64,000 nucleotides of DNA from JAEZDR01 sp039811185 (GTDB lineage: Bacteria; Bacteroidota; Bacteroidia; Chitinophagales; Chitinophagaceae): positions 186,001-250,000 of the forward strand of contig JBDHYF010000001.1 in assembly GCA_039811185.1 (NCBI GenBank), read 5' to 3'. The notes beneath the pieces are model-generated. The model was not told the origin of the DNA. It made no database searches and was given only the letters and a program-made list of their open reading frames with translations. Positions 26,419 to 34,741 of this stretch are shown here, piece by piece. Made by a program: the position numbers and the translations under genes. Position 1 is the stretch's first letter. Every line of letters begins with the position of its first letter.

Positions 26419-27417
26419 TTAGGCTTGCGCTTCGGTAATTTTTGCACGGATTTTTTGTTCTATCTCAGCAGCGAGGCCGGGATTATCGAGCATGAGTTGT
26501 TTCACGGCTTCGCGGCCTTGTCCTAATTTGTTGGAGTCGTAACTGAACCAGCTGCCGCTCTTCTGCACAATGCCTAACTCTACCCCCATATCGATAATTT
26601 CGCCTACTTTGCTGACGCCTTCACCGAAAACAATGTCAAATTCAGCAAAACGAAACGGAGGCGCAACTTTGTTCTTCACCACTTTTACTTTTACACGGTT
26701 ACCAATGGCTTCGTCGCCATCTTTTATTTGTGCGCTTCTTCGAATATCAAGGCGAACCGACGCATAAAATTTTAACGCATTACCACCGGTTGTAGTTTCC
26801 GGATTGCCGAACATAATTCCAATTTTTTCGCGCAACTGATTGATGAAAATGCAAATGGTGTTTGTTTTACTGATGGTTGCCGTGAGTTTCCGCAATGCCT
26901 GGCTCATCAAGCGCGCCTGCAGTCCCATTTTGCTGTCGCCCATTTCGCCTTCCAACTCTCCTTTTGGAACCAAGGCCGCCACAGAGTCAATCACCACTAC
27001 ATCCAGTGCGCCCGATAAAATTAACCGGTCGGCAATTTCAAGTGCCTGCTCGCCGTAGTCGGGCTGAGAAATCAGCAGGTTATCTACATCAACACCCAAC
27101 TTCTTGGCGTACGCACTGTCGAAAGCGTGCTCCGCATCAATAATAGCACACATACCACCCTTCTTTTGCGCCTCGGCAATTACGTGTGTGGCAATTGTTG
27201 TTTTACCGCTCGACTCAGGGCCGTAAATTTCTATAATCCTTCCTTTCGGCAGGCCGCCAATGCCGAGCGCCACATCCAGCCCAATGCTGCCCGTTGAAAT
27301 CACCTCTTGCTGCCGTTCGGCTTTCTCATTCATCATCATTACACTTCCTTTCCCAAAGTCTTTATCTATCTTATCTATTGTAAGCTTCAGCGCTTTTAGC
27401 TTTTCTGCGTTCGACAT
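26419..27417 (-). CDS. recA: Recombinase RecA
   Basis: A 332-residue strand-exchange ATPase that also promotes LexA-type self-cleavage. The Walker A motif GPESSGKT is at residues 66-73. The Walker B-containing VVVIDSVAALVPKGELEGE, the DNA-binding loop region GDSKMGLQARLMSQALRKL and the NQLREKIGIMFGNPETTTGGNALKFYAS segment all follow. The C-terminus (EIEQKIRAKITEAQA) lacks the long acidic tail of E. coli RecA, as often seen in Bacteroidota. It is divergent from the glycosyltransferase-like gene. I did not see an SOS box in the 129-base divergent gap. Confidence 0.98.
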   Translation of the reverse strand: MSNAEKLKALKLTIDKIDKDFGKGSVMMMNEKAERQQEVISTGSIGLDVALGIGGLPKGRIIEIYGPESSGKTTIATHVIAEAQKKGGMCAIIDAEHAFDSAYAKKLGVDVDNLLISQPDYGEQALEIADRLILSGALDVVVIDSVAALVPKGELEGEMGDSKMGLQARLMSQALRKLTATISKTNTICIFINQLREKIGIMFGNPETTTGGNALKFYASVRLDIRRSAQIKDGDEAIGNRVKVKVVKNKVAPPFRFAEFDIVFGEGVSKVGEIIDMGVELGIVQKSGSWFSYDSNKLGQGREAVKQLMLDNPGLAAEIEQKIRAKITEAQA

Positions 27418-27539
27418 GTTTAAATGTTTTAAAAGTGGTGCAATATAAGTAATGGAAAATAAATATTGCTAAAATTTTTGGTAACGGATAACTACTTTAA
27501 GATAAGTCTTTTTTTAAACTGAAAACTTTTTTGCTCGCA

Positions 27540-27547
27540 TATATTTG
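27540..27547 (+). promoter_or_regulatory. -7 element TATATTTG before the glycosyltransferase-like gene
   Basis: TATATTTG matches the TAnnTTTG consensus. It ends at 27547, only five bases before the ATG at 27553, so the message would be nearly leaderless. The upstream in-frame GTG at 27547 overlaps this box and is unlikely to be used. Confidence 0.5.
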
Positions 27548-27552
27548 TGGAT

Positions 27553-28554
27553 ATGCTGATAGTTGTGGCGGCGGCCGGCAGCAAAAATTTTTATACCCGG
27601 CTGCTCTTTAAAAAGCTGAAGGAAGAAGCCGTTAAAAACGATTTCGCCTGCTATGAAACGAGCGCCGATTACCGCCGCGACGATGCAAAGAATACCCTGG
27701 TGTTTATAGAGCTTAGCACGCGACTTTTACGCCGGCTGCAACAAAAAAACTGGCTGAAGAAAACCAAGCCCGACTTAGTTTTTTGGATAGATGAATACCA
27801 CGAACTAAACTATCAGTTTAAACAATGCCTGCTGCTAACAGATCCCGATACCGCCTCAGCATTTTGGAACGCTGCGCCGGCGCAGTGCCGCGTTTTTACG
27901 CTAAGCCCTTGGGAGCAGCAGTTGCTTAGCAAAAAATGGGGCAGTGAATTGCCACCAATAGAACCCTTGCTGATTTTTCCGGATACTGAAAAAAAATTGC
28001 ACGCATTCAGCAACTCAAAAATCCCGGCGGGCAGCAATTATTTTTATTGCGACACTGACGGATTGAAACCGGATGAAATAGTGGGCATTTTGAAGGCTTT
28101 TTCTGCTTTTAAAAAATGGCAACTTAGCGCCATGCAGCTTGTTTTAAAAGGCGGGCTAAATTCGGTAGTCCACGAAAAAATGGCTACGTTTAAATATAGG
28201 AACGACGTAGTTATGACGAATGATGAAGGGGTGCAACGGGCAAGCTATGCCGTTATTTTTCCATCTGCCGAACCGGCAGCATATCCGAAAATTTATGAAT
28301 ACCTGAACGAAGGACTCGTGGTAATTGCCGACGACAATAAAACTTTTCGCGAGGTGTATGGCGACAGCATCTATTTCTGCGATATGAAAAGTGATAAGCA
28401 ACTGGGAACCGCATTAGTAGAATTGTATAAAAAGGAAGAGCTGACGGAGGCTTTAAAAAGCAAATCGGAAGACGTTGTTCGCCAACTGGAAAGCGACAGC
28501 AATATGAGGTTGTTTTGGCAAAAGCTTATTCAATGTGCTGAAGAGAAACCTTAG
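27553..28554 (+). CDS. Glycosyltransferase-like (GT-B-type) protein
   Basis: A 333-residue soluble protein. The N-terminal part begins with a Rossmann-type strand (MLIVVAAAGSKNF). The C-terminal half has SNYFYCDTDGLKPDEIVGILKAFSAFKKWQ, followed by LVLKGGL and AVIFPSAEPAAYPKIYEYLNEGLVVIADDNKTFREVYGD. This resembles the donor-binding half of group-1 (GT-B) glycosyltransferases. The usual E-x7-E is replaced by a looser 'PAAYPKIYEYLNEG', so catalysis is uncertain. It is 9 bases upstream of gldC, implying one transcript with gldC, yqeY and cvpA. The substrate is unknown. Confidence 0.6.
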   Translation: MLIVVAAAGSKNFYTRLLFKKLKEEAVKNDFACYETSADYRRDDAKNTLVFIELSTRLLRRLQQKNWLKKTKPDLVFWIDEYHELNYQFKQCLLLTDPDTASAFWNAAPAQCRVFTLSPWEQQLLSKKWGSELPPIEPLLIFPDTEKKLHAFSNSKIPAGSNYFYCDTDGLKPDEIVGILKAFSAFKKWQLSAMQLVLKGGLNSVVHEKMATFKYRNDVVMTNDEGVQRASYAVIFPSAEPAAYPKIYEYLNEGLVVIADDNKTFREVYGDSIYFCDMKSDKQLGTALVELYKKEELTEALKSKSEDVVRQLESDSNMRLFWQKLIQCAEEKP

Positions 28555-28563
28555 TTTTGCGCC

Positions 28564-28911
28564 ATGAAATCGACCATTACAATTGATATTGAATTAGACG
28601 AGCAGAAGGTTCCTCAAAAAATTGAGTGGAACGCCTCTGAAAGCACTGCCGATGAAAAACAAAATTCGAAGGCGATGTTACTCTCGCTTTGGGACGGAAA
28701 TGATAAAGCTGCCTTGCGCATTGACCTTTGGACAAAGGATATGATGATTGATGAAATGGCCGACTTCTTCTATCAGACCATGATGACGATGGCCGACACT
28801 TTTGGACGAGCCACACAGCAGGAAGAACTGCAAAAAGAAATGAAGGATTTTGCTATTGGTTTCTATAAAAAATTTCAGGCTGAGCAGCTAAAAACACATA
28901 AGGCCACCTAA
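28564..28911 (+). CDS. gldC: Gliding motility protein GldC
   Basis: A 115-residue cytosolic protein matching GldC of gliding Bacteroidota: an N-terminal strand pair ending in LDEQKVPQKIEWNASES, then SKAMLLSLWDGNDKAALRIDLWTKDM, then MADFFYQTMMTMADTFGRAT and a C-terminal helix. GldC is needed for efficient gliding in Flavobacterium johnsoniae, but its biochemical role is not known. It is also widespread in non-gliding relatives, so its presence alone does not show motility. It lies between a glycosyltransferase-like gene and yqeY. Confidence 0.9.
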   Translation: MKSTITIDIELDEQKVPQKIEWNASESTADEKQNSKAMLLSLWDGNDKAALRIDLWTKDMMIDEMADFFYQTMMTMADTFGRATQQEELQKEMKDFAIGFYKKFQAEQLKTHKAT

Positions 28912-28933
28912 GGTTTACTTTAAAAATTGAGTT

Positions 28934-29386
28934 ATGAGTTTGGAACAACAGATTATGTCGGACATGAAAGACGCCATGAAAGCAAAGAACGAAGCTGCTT
29001 TGCGCGGACTGCGCGCCATAAAAGCAGAAATCATCAAAGCGAAAACGGAGCCCGGCAGCAACGGCGAAATCAGTCAGGACACCGAAATAAAACTGCTTCA
29101 AAAACTGGTTAAACAAAGGCGCGATTCGCTGGAAATTTTTTCCACGCAGGGGCGGGAGGATCTTGCGCAGAAAGAGCGTGAAGAAATTGATATAATAGAA
29201 AAGTTTCTGCCGAAACAGCTTTCAGAAGAAGAACTTACAACCGCCATCCGGCAAATCATTACCGATACCGGCGCATCGTCGGTTGCCGACATGGGTAAAG
29301 TAATGGGCGCTGCTGCCAAACAACTTGCCGGCCGTGCCGACGGTAAAACCATTTCAGCGATGGTGAAACAATTACTTGCGGGTTAA
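28934..29386 (+). CDS. GatB/YqeY-domain protein
   Basis: A 150-residue YqeY-type protein, all helical and related to the tRNA-binding tail of GatB. Visible landmarks are MKDAMKAKNEAALRGLRAIKAEI near the N-terminus, a middle segment LVKQRRDSLEIFSTQGREDLAQKE, the conserved FLPKQLSEEEL and GASSVADMGKVMGAAAKQLAGRADG. Its stop overlaps the start of cvpA by one base. Its precise role is not established in the family. A tRNA-related function is inferred from the GatB similarity. Confidence 0.92.
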   Translation: MSLEQQIMSDMKDAMKAKNEAALRGLRAIKAEIIKAKTEPGSNGEISQDTEIKLLQKLVKQRRDSLEIFSTQGREDLAQKEREEIDIIEKFLPKQLSEEELTTAIRQIITDTGASSVADMGKVMGAAAKQLAGRADGKTISAMVKQLLAG

Positions 29387-29907
29387 TGCTGGTTGATTTG
29401 CTGTTTGTAATTGCTCTGGGGGCCTCAATTTTTAAGGGGTATACGAACGGCTTTACCGGAGCAGTGTTTTCGTTTCTCGCCGTTTTGCTCGGGGTGGTGC
29501 TTGCACTGAAATTTTCTTCGTCGGTGGCCGTATGGCTCGGTAACAGTACCGGAACAAAAAATGCCTTTCTGCCCTTTCTTGCATTTATGCTTGTGCTGCT
29601 TGCAGTGGCAGTTGGCGTGCGGATGCTTTCCTTCTTAGCAAGAAAAAGCATAGAAATGGTGATGTTGGGATGGCTAAACCGCCTTGGTGGAATAGCGTTG
29701 TACTTCTTTCTTTATTCGGTTGTACTCAGCGTTGTGCTATTCTATTTATCGGAGCTAAAGATCATTCCGGCAGAAACTTTTGAGGCAAGTAAAACCTACT
29801 TCTTTTTAAAACCGCTTGGGCCATGGGTTATAGCCAAACTGGCCTATGCCGTTCCGGCTTTTAACGACGTATTTGAACAGTTGCATACATTTTTCAGGAA
29901 GGAATGA
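29386..29907 (+). CDS. CvpA-family membrane protein
   Basis: A 173-residue inner-membrane protein with about four helices (near 1-15, 20-45, 60-85 and 103-130). It has the CvpA landmark GASIFKGYTNGFTGAVFSFLAVLLG near the N-terminus and LGWLNRLGGIALYFF near residue 100. CvpA was first described in colicin V production and later tied to envelope homeostasis. It overlaps the yqeY stop by one base, so the two are likely coupled. It ends the glycosyltransferase-gldC-yqeY-cvpA cluster. Confidence 0.88.
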   Translation: MLVDLLFVIALGASIFKGYTNGFTGAVFSFLAVLLGVVLALKFSSSVAVWLGNSTGTKNAFLPFLAFMLVLLAVAVGVRMLSFLARKSIEMVMLGWLNRLGGIALYFFLYSVVLSVVLFYLSELKIIPAETFEASKTYFFLKPLGPWVIAKLAYAVPAFNDVFEQLHTFFRKE

Positions 29908-30044
29908 TTACAGCGATATACCAAAGCGCAGAGAAAAAAAATAATTGCAATAAAAAAACTATTTTAGCACTAAAAGGTATTTAAACCAGTTATAACGAAG
30001 CGATATTTTTTTAACCGCAAGGGTTATAATTAAGATACTATCAG

Positions 30045-30824
30045 ATGAATTATACAATACAACAACACGATAAATTCAAGTTTATAGAGGAAGGAGATGG
30101 AGAACCGCTGCTGCTGCTACACGGCTTATTTGGAGCGCTGAGTAACTTTAGAGATTTAATTGAACATTTCAAAACCGATTACAAGGTTATTGTTCCCATG
30201 CTTCCGTTGTTTGATCTGGATATTTTTCATACATCTGTAAGCGGCCTCGCCAAATATGTTCAAAAATTTATTGAGCTGCGCGGATACAACCACATTCATC
30301 TTCTTGGCAATTCGCTCGGCGGACATGTGGCGCTTGTACATATTCTAAAACATCCCGAAAAAATAAAATCCTTAATCCTTACAGGCAGCTCCGGGTTGTT
30401 TGAAAATGGGATGGGCGACAGCTATCCAAAACGCGGCGACTACGAGTACATCCGTAAAAAAACAGAACTCACCTTCTTCGACCCTGCAATGGCTACGAAG
30501 GAGCTTGTTGACGAAGTTTTCGAAATCACCAACAACCGTTTAAAGGTTATAAAAATTATTGCGCTGGCTAAAAGCGCCATCAGAAACAACTTAGGCACCG
30601 AGCTAAATCAGATTCAGCAACCCACTTTGTTAATCTGGGGAAAAAACGACACCATTACTCCTCCGTTTGTAGCCGAAGAGTTCAATAAACTAATCCCAAC
30701 AAGCGAGCTGCATTTTATTGACAAGTGCGGACATGCTCCCATGATGGAAGTGCCCGGAGAGTTTAATTTACTGCTCGAAAGATTCTTAACGAAACTGAAA
30801 CATCCTGCCTCGGCAATTGCTTAA
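30045..30824 (+). CDS. Alpha/beta-hydrolase
   Basis: A 259-residue cytosolic hydrolase. The oxyanion-hole stretch LLLLHGLFGALSNFRD is near residues 22-38. The nucleophile elbow GNSLGGH has Ser around residue 91. The acid is in WGKNDTITPP near 205, and the catalytic histidine is in CGHAPMMEVP near 230. The fold is complete. The closest general type is a small-molecule ester hydrolase of the MhpC/BioH kind, but the substrate is unknown. It precedes the CBS-domain gene by 29 bases, a neighbourhood I recognise from other Bacteroidota. Confidence 0.9.
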   Translation: MNYTIQQHDKFKFIEEGDGEPLLLLHGLFGALSNFRDLIEHFKTDYKVIVPMLPLFDLDIFHTSVSGLAKYVQKFIELRGYNHIHLLGNSLGGHVALVHILKHPEKIKSLILTGSSGLFENGMGDSYPKRGDYEYIRKKTELTFFDPAMATKELVDEVFEITNNRLKVIKIIALAKSAIRNNLGTELNQIQQPTLLIWGKNDTITPPFVAEEFNKLIPTSELHFIDKCGHAPMMEVPGEFNLLLERFLTKLKHPASAIA

Positions 30825-30853
30825 ATATTTGTGAGGTAAAGCAGGAGTAAATA

Positions 30854-31513
30854 ATGATTATTTCAAATATTATTGATAATGGCTTTCCGGTTGTAACGCC
30901 TTCGGACAATGCTGAACGTGCCTTAAATATTATGCACGAACATTCGGTAAGGCAGCTGCCGGTGGTTTCCAGCGAAACCTTTTTGGGAGTAGTAACCGAA
31001 GACGAGTTGTTGGACATGGATGCCAATGCGCCAATTGCTGAGATTACCCATAAGCTGCTGAAAGTTTCTGTTGCCGAAAACCAACATTTGTTCGCTGCTT
31101 TAAAGCAAAGCAACCGGCACGAGCTATCGGTGCTCCCTGTAACTTCAACAGATGAAGAGTTTCTTGGTGTGGTAACTGAAACCGCGCTGATACAGGCTGC
31201 TGCATCTTTTTTGGGGGTAGATGAACCGGGCGGCGTAATTGTACTGGAAATGGAAAAAACGCAGTACGCTTTTGGTGAAATTTCGAGGCTGGTTGAAACC
31301 AACGACGCCTTTATTACACAGCTAAACACCCATACCGACTCCTCAACAGGCATGCTGCAGGTAACAATTAAAATCAATAAGTTTGAAGTGTCTGACGTGA
31401 TTGCCACTTTTCAACGGTACGACTACCACATTAAATCCTACTTTGGAGAAGAAATTTATCGCAACCAATTAAAAGATAACTACGATTTATTGATGGCCTA
31501 CTTAAAAATGTAA
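30854..31513 (+). CDS. CBS-domain protein
   Basis: A 219-residue protein with two CBS motifs in the first 125 residues (NGFPVVTPSDNAERALNIM, RQLPVVSSETFLGVVTEDELL and a second pair ending FLGVVTETALIQ). An ACT-like C-terminal domain follows (about 135-219; GGVIVLEMEKTQYAFGEISRLVE). The layout recalls AcuB. CBS pairs bind adenine nucleotides, so a role sensing AMP/ATP or NAD is plausible beside the NAD kinase gene, but is an inference. It lies 15 bases before the BamA-like gene. Confidence 0.87.
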   Translation: MIISNIIDNGFPVVTPSDNAERALNIMHEHSVRQLPVVSSETFLGVVTEDELLDMDANAPIAEITHKLLKVSVAENQHLFAALKQSNRHELSVLPVTSTDEEFLGVVTETALIQAAASFLGVDEPGGVIVLEMEKTQYAFGEISRLVETNDAFITQLNTHTDSSTGMLQVTIKINKFEVSDVIATFQRYDYHIKSYFGEEIYRNQLKDNYDLLMAYLKM

Positions 31514-31528
31514 ACCCGCTTTCGGCTT

Positions 31529-32932
31529 ATGAGATGGATGTGCTTGTTTTTGATGTTAGCAGGTTTTACGGAGCCGTTTTGCCTGTATGCTCAGGAAAAC
31601 CAAAACCCGTCGCCCTTCTTTGAATCAAACCTTGTTGAAATTGCCGCTATCAACATCACCGGAAATAAAAAAACCAAAAACTATATTATTGGCCGCGAAC
31701 TTACTTTTCAGCAAGGACAAACATTACTGCTTTCCGAATTGGAAAAACGTATGGAAGAAAGCGCCAACAACCTTAAAAGCGCAGCGCTTTTTGTTGAAAC
31801 AAAGGTGTTTATTTCTGAACGCACTGAAGACAAGGTAACGGTTACCGTTGCAGTAAGAGAGCGCTGGTATTTTTTTCCCTTGCCTTATTTTAAACTGGTA
31901 GACAGAAATTTTAATGAGTGGTGGGTGGAACATAACCGGAGTTTGGAAAGGGTAAACTATGGCCTGAAACTATTATACTATAACGCCAGCGGGCGGCGCG
32001 ACAACCTTGCTGTAAACCTTATTTCAGGCTATTCGCCACAAATTATGCTGCGTTACGACCAGCCCTATGCCGACAAATCGCTACAGCATGGCTTTGGTGT
32101 TAACCTCCTCTATGCAAAACAAAAGGAACTGGCTTACACCACTCTTTCAAATAAACTCGTATCCTATAAAAGCAACGATTTTATAAAAGAAACGTTTCGA
32201 TTCGATTTGAACTATTATTACCGGCCGGCAATCAAATCATTTCACACCGTCCGGCTTTCTTTTGTAAAAGAAAGTTTCGGCGATACAGTTGGTGTGTTAA
32301 ACCCGCACTATTCAAATGGTATCAACAAATGGTTCTTCCCTGAAATCACGTATCGGTTCAATTATGTTGATGTAGATTATAAGCCTTATCCAAACAAAGG
32401 GCTGCTTGCCGAACTGCAATTGCTGAAAAGAGGCATTAACAGCGAAATGAATTTGTGGCAATTTACCGGCAAAGCAACATATACCCTTCCGGTTTTTTAT
32501 AAGTCGCAGCTGCAGTTTCAGGCCGCGGGCATGTTAAACCTGCCATTCGATCAGCCCTACTACAACACACAGCTGTTCGGGAAAGAATATTATTTACGGG
32601 GTCAGGAATATTTTGTTGTGGATGGATACGCAGGTTTGATAGGGCGCGCTACAGCACGAAAAGAAATACTAAGTTTCGTGGTGAACAATCCCATCAAAAT
32701 CCGAAGCCTTGAAAAAATACCGTTTCGTTTTATGCTGAAAGCATACGGCGATGTTGGCTATGCGTTTTCTGAAAACAATTATAACAACTCGATGCTGAAC
32801 AATACGCTGCTAAAAACCTGGGGAGCCGGTTTAGATATTGTAACGCTCTACGACATTGTTATCAGGCTCGAATACAGTTTTAATCAGTTTAAAAACCAGG
32901 GGTTATTTTTACATACGAAGGATGATTTCTAA
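31529..32932 (+). CDS. Small BamA/TamA-like outer-membrane protein
   Basis: A 467-residue outer-membrane protein. It has a signal peptide (about 1-21), one POTRA-like domain (about 35-115; ITGNKKTKNYIIGRELTF ... VTVTVAVRERWYFFPLPYF) and a C-terminal beta-barrel (about 130-467). The barrel includes the surface-antigen signature region around FGKEYYLRGQEYFVVDGYAGLIGRA. True BamA has five POTRA domains and about 800 residues, so this is a reduced relative whose job (protein insertion, lipid handling or other) is not known. It is embedded between the CBS and NAD kinase genes, with gaps of 15 and 14 bases. Confidence 0.8.
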   Translation: MRWMCLFLMLAGFTEPFCLYAQENQNPSPFFESNLVEIAAINITGNKKTKNYIIGRELTFQQGQTLLLSELEKRMEESANNLKSAALFVETKVFISERTEDKVTVTVAVRERWYFFPLPYFKLVDRNFNEWWVEHNRSLERVNYGLKLLYYNASGRRDNLAVNLISGYSPQIMLRYDQPYADKSLQHGFGVNLLYAKQKELAYTTLSNKLVSYKSNDFIKETFRFDLNYYYRPAIKSFHTVRLSFVKESFGDTVGVLNPHYSNGINKWFFPEITYRFNYVDVDYKPYPNKGLLAELQLLKRGINSEMNLWQFTGKATYTLPVFYKSQLQFQAAGMLNLPFDQPYYNTQLFGKEYYLRGQEYFVVDGYAGLIGRATARKEILSFVVNNPIKIRSLEKIPFRFMLKAYGDVGYAFSENNYNNSMLNNTLLKTWGAGLDIVTLYDIVIRLEYSFNQFKNQGLFLHTKDDF

Positions 32933-32946
32933 CTCCTAAAGAAGCT

Positions 32947-33825
32947 ATGAAAATTGCAATTTACAGTCGTGGGCTCGAAGGTGAACATCATCAGCAACTC
33001 ATTCATCTTATCAACCAATTGTTGTTGCATAAGGCAGAAGTGCTGCTCTATGTAACATTGTATCATAATTATGAAGAGATTGAACATCCGTTCGACAAAA
33101 CATCCGTTTTTCATTCGGAAGAAGAGCTCGACGCTTCGGTTGATTGCCTCATCAGCCTTGGCGGCGACGGCACCATGCTCGATGCCGTAACCCTCACCAA
33201 GGATAAAGGCATTCCTATTCTCGGAATTAACTTTGGACGCCTCGGTTTCTTAGCCAGCATCGGCAAAGAAGATCTGAACAGCGCTGTGGATTCACTTCTT
33301 CACGGAACTTATGTAATCGATAAGCGGTCGCTCATTCACCTCGAATCTAATTCTGTCCTGTTTCAAAATGCACCCTTCGCACTGAATGAATTTGCCATTC
33401 ACAAGCGCGACACATCACCCATGATAAAAATTCATACTTACCTTAACGGCGAGTTTTTGAACACTTATTGGGCAGACGGATTAATTGTTGCAACGCCCAC
33501 CGGCAGCACCGGCTATAACATGAGTTGCAACGGCCCTATTGTATTTCCGGATTCCGGCAGTTTTGTGATTACCCCTGTTGCTCCGCATAACTTAAACGTG
33601 AGGCCTATTATTGTTCCCGATAACAATATTATTTCGTTTGAAGTGGAAGGCCGAACAGAAGAGTTCATTTGCGCACTCGATTCACGGAAGGAAATTGTTA
33701 ACAAAAGCATGCAGCTTGCGGTAAAAAAAGAAAGTTTTATGGTGAATATGATTAAGCTGAATGAAAATAGTTTTTTATCTACATTGCGCTCGAAACTTAC
33801 CTGGGGGCTCGACAAAAGAAACTAA
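32947..33825 (+). CDS. nadK: NAD kinase
   Basis: A 292-residue ATP-dependent NAD kinase, the source of NADP. The signature GGDGT is at residues 72-76, within LISLGGDGTMLDAV, followed by GINFGRLGFLA. The second motif, DGLIVATPTGSTGYNMSCNGP, is near residue 178, and the C-terminal sheet includes NLNVRPIIVPD. The length matches the family. It is in the same direction as its neighbours and probably co-transcribed with the BamA-like gene upstream. The DUF6089 gene follows after 48 bases. Confidence 0.96.
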   Translation: MKIAIYSRGLEGEHHQQLIHLINQLLLHKAEVLLYVTLYHNYEEIEHPFDKTSVFHSEEELDASVDCLISLGGDGTMLDAVTLTKDKGIPILGINFGRLGFLASIGKEDLNSAVDSLLHGTYVIDKRSLIHLESNSVLFQNAPFALNEFAIHKRDTSPMIKIHTYLNGEFLNTYWADGLIVATPTGSTGYNMSCNGPIVFPDSGSFVITPVAPHNLNVRPIIVPDNNIISFEVEGRTEEFICALDSRKEIVNKSMQLAVKKESFMVNMIKLNENSFLSTLRSKLTWGLDKRN

Positions 33826-33873
33826 TTGTAAAACAATCTCACGCATTTATCGTTCTAATTATTTAATACCGAA

Positions 33874-34707
33874 ATGAAAAAAATTGGGCTTGCGTTTTTG
33901 TTACTGTTTGTGAAAGCAATCAGCTTTGCACAATATGAAAGTTATGTTCAGGTAGGCGAAATTGGCGCAGGCATCGGAGGCGCACATTATTTTGGCGACT
34001 TAAACACGAGCAGCGATATTACCCGCCCAAAAATTGCGGTGAGCGGATTTCTGTTAAAACAAATAACTCCTTACATAGGCGTAAAAGGCCAGCTTACCTA
34101 CGCACAGCTTGGCTATTCCGATGTGTATAGCAAAAACACTGTTCAGCAAAGGCGAAATCTGTCGTTCAACACTGATATCTGGGAAGCCAGCTTAACCGGC
34201 TACTTTAATTTTTTCCGCTTTCTTCCGGGCGTCGAGGGTCATCATTACACACCTTACGTTACCATAGGGTTGGGCGCTTTTCTGTTCGATCCTTATGCCT
34301 ACCTGAATGGCGAAAAATACAAGCTTCGCGATATAGGCACAGAAGGCCAGGGAAGCAAAGTGCCCGGTTATGCATCAAGAAAACCGTATCAGTCGTTTGC
34401 GGCCATCGTTCCCATCGGCGTCGGGTTTAAATATGCCATTAGCAGAAGCATTAACGTTTATGCAGAAGCCGCCTACCGCTTCACCTCCACCGATTATCTG
34501 GACGACGTGAGCGGCGCAACTTACGCACCCACCGCTTTTGCGCCCAACAGCATCGGTTATTTGCTGCAAGACAGAAGCTACGAAACAGGCACCCGAATTG
34601 GGATAGCCGGACGCCAGCGAGGCAACAGCAAAGCGCGTGATTCGTATGCAACGCTTCAAATCGGACTTTCGGTAAACATATCGGCATATAAGTGCCCTAC
34701 CTATTAA
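33874..34707 (+). CDS. DUF6089-type outer-membrane beta-barrel protein
   Basis: A 277-residue exported protein: signal peptide 1-19 (GLAFLLLFVKAISFAQ), then QVGEIGAGIGGAHYFGDLN and alternating strands with aromatic girdles. The likely topology is a small outer-membrane barrel of about 8 to 10 strands. DUF6089 proteins are restricted to Bacteroidota and often lie beside nadK and the undecaprenyl synthase/bamA genes. Here they are followed by a flippase gene instead. The function is unknown. Confidence 0.82.
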   Translation: MKKIGLAFLLLFVKAISFAQYESYVQVGEIGAGIGGAHYFGDLNTSSDITRPKIAVSGFLLKQITPYIGVKGQLTYAQLGYSDVYSKNTVQQRRNLSFNTDIWEASLTGYFNFFRFLPGVEGHHYTPYVTIGLGAFLFDPYAYLNGEKYKLRDIGTEGQGSKVPGYASRKPYQSFAAIVPIGVGFKYAISRSINVYAEAAYRFTSTDYLDDVSGATYAPTAFAPNSIGYLLQDRSYETGTRIGIAGRQRGNSKARDSYATLQIGLSVNISAYKCPTY

Positions 34708-34712
34708 TTTTG
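34705..34712 (+). promoter_or_regulatory. -7 promoter element before the flippase gene
   Basis: TAATTTTG matches TAnnTTTG and overlaps the TAA stop of the DUF6089 gene. It lies 29 bases before the TTG start of the flippase gene and supports that start. Confidence 0.45.
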
Positions 34713-34741
34713 CCGCTATCTTCCCATAGAAAATTATTGTT

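Noticed and set aside
29908..30044. TAACC/GGTTA hairpin near 30010-30030 as a terminator or regulator
   Set aside because: The stem is only five pairs, in AT-rich DNA, with no T run. It is too weak to call.
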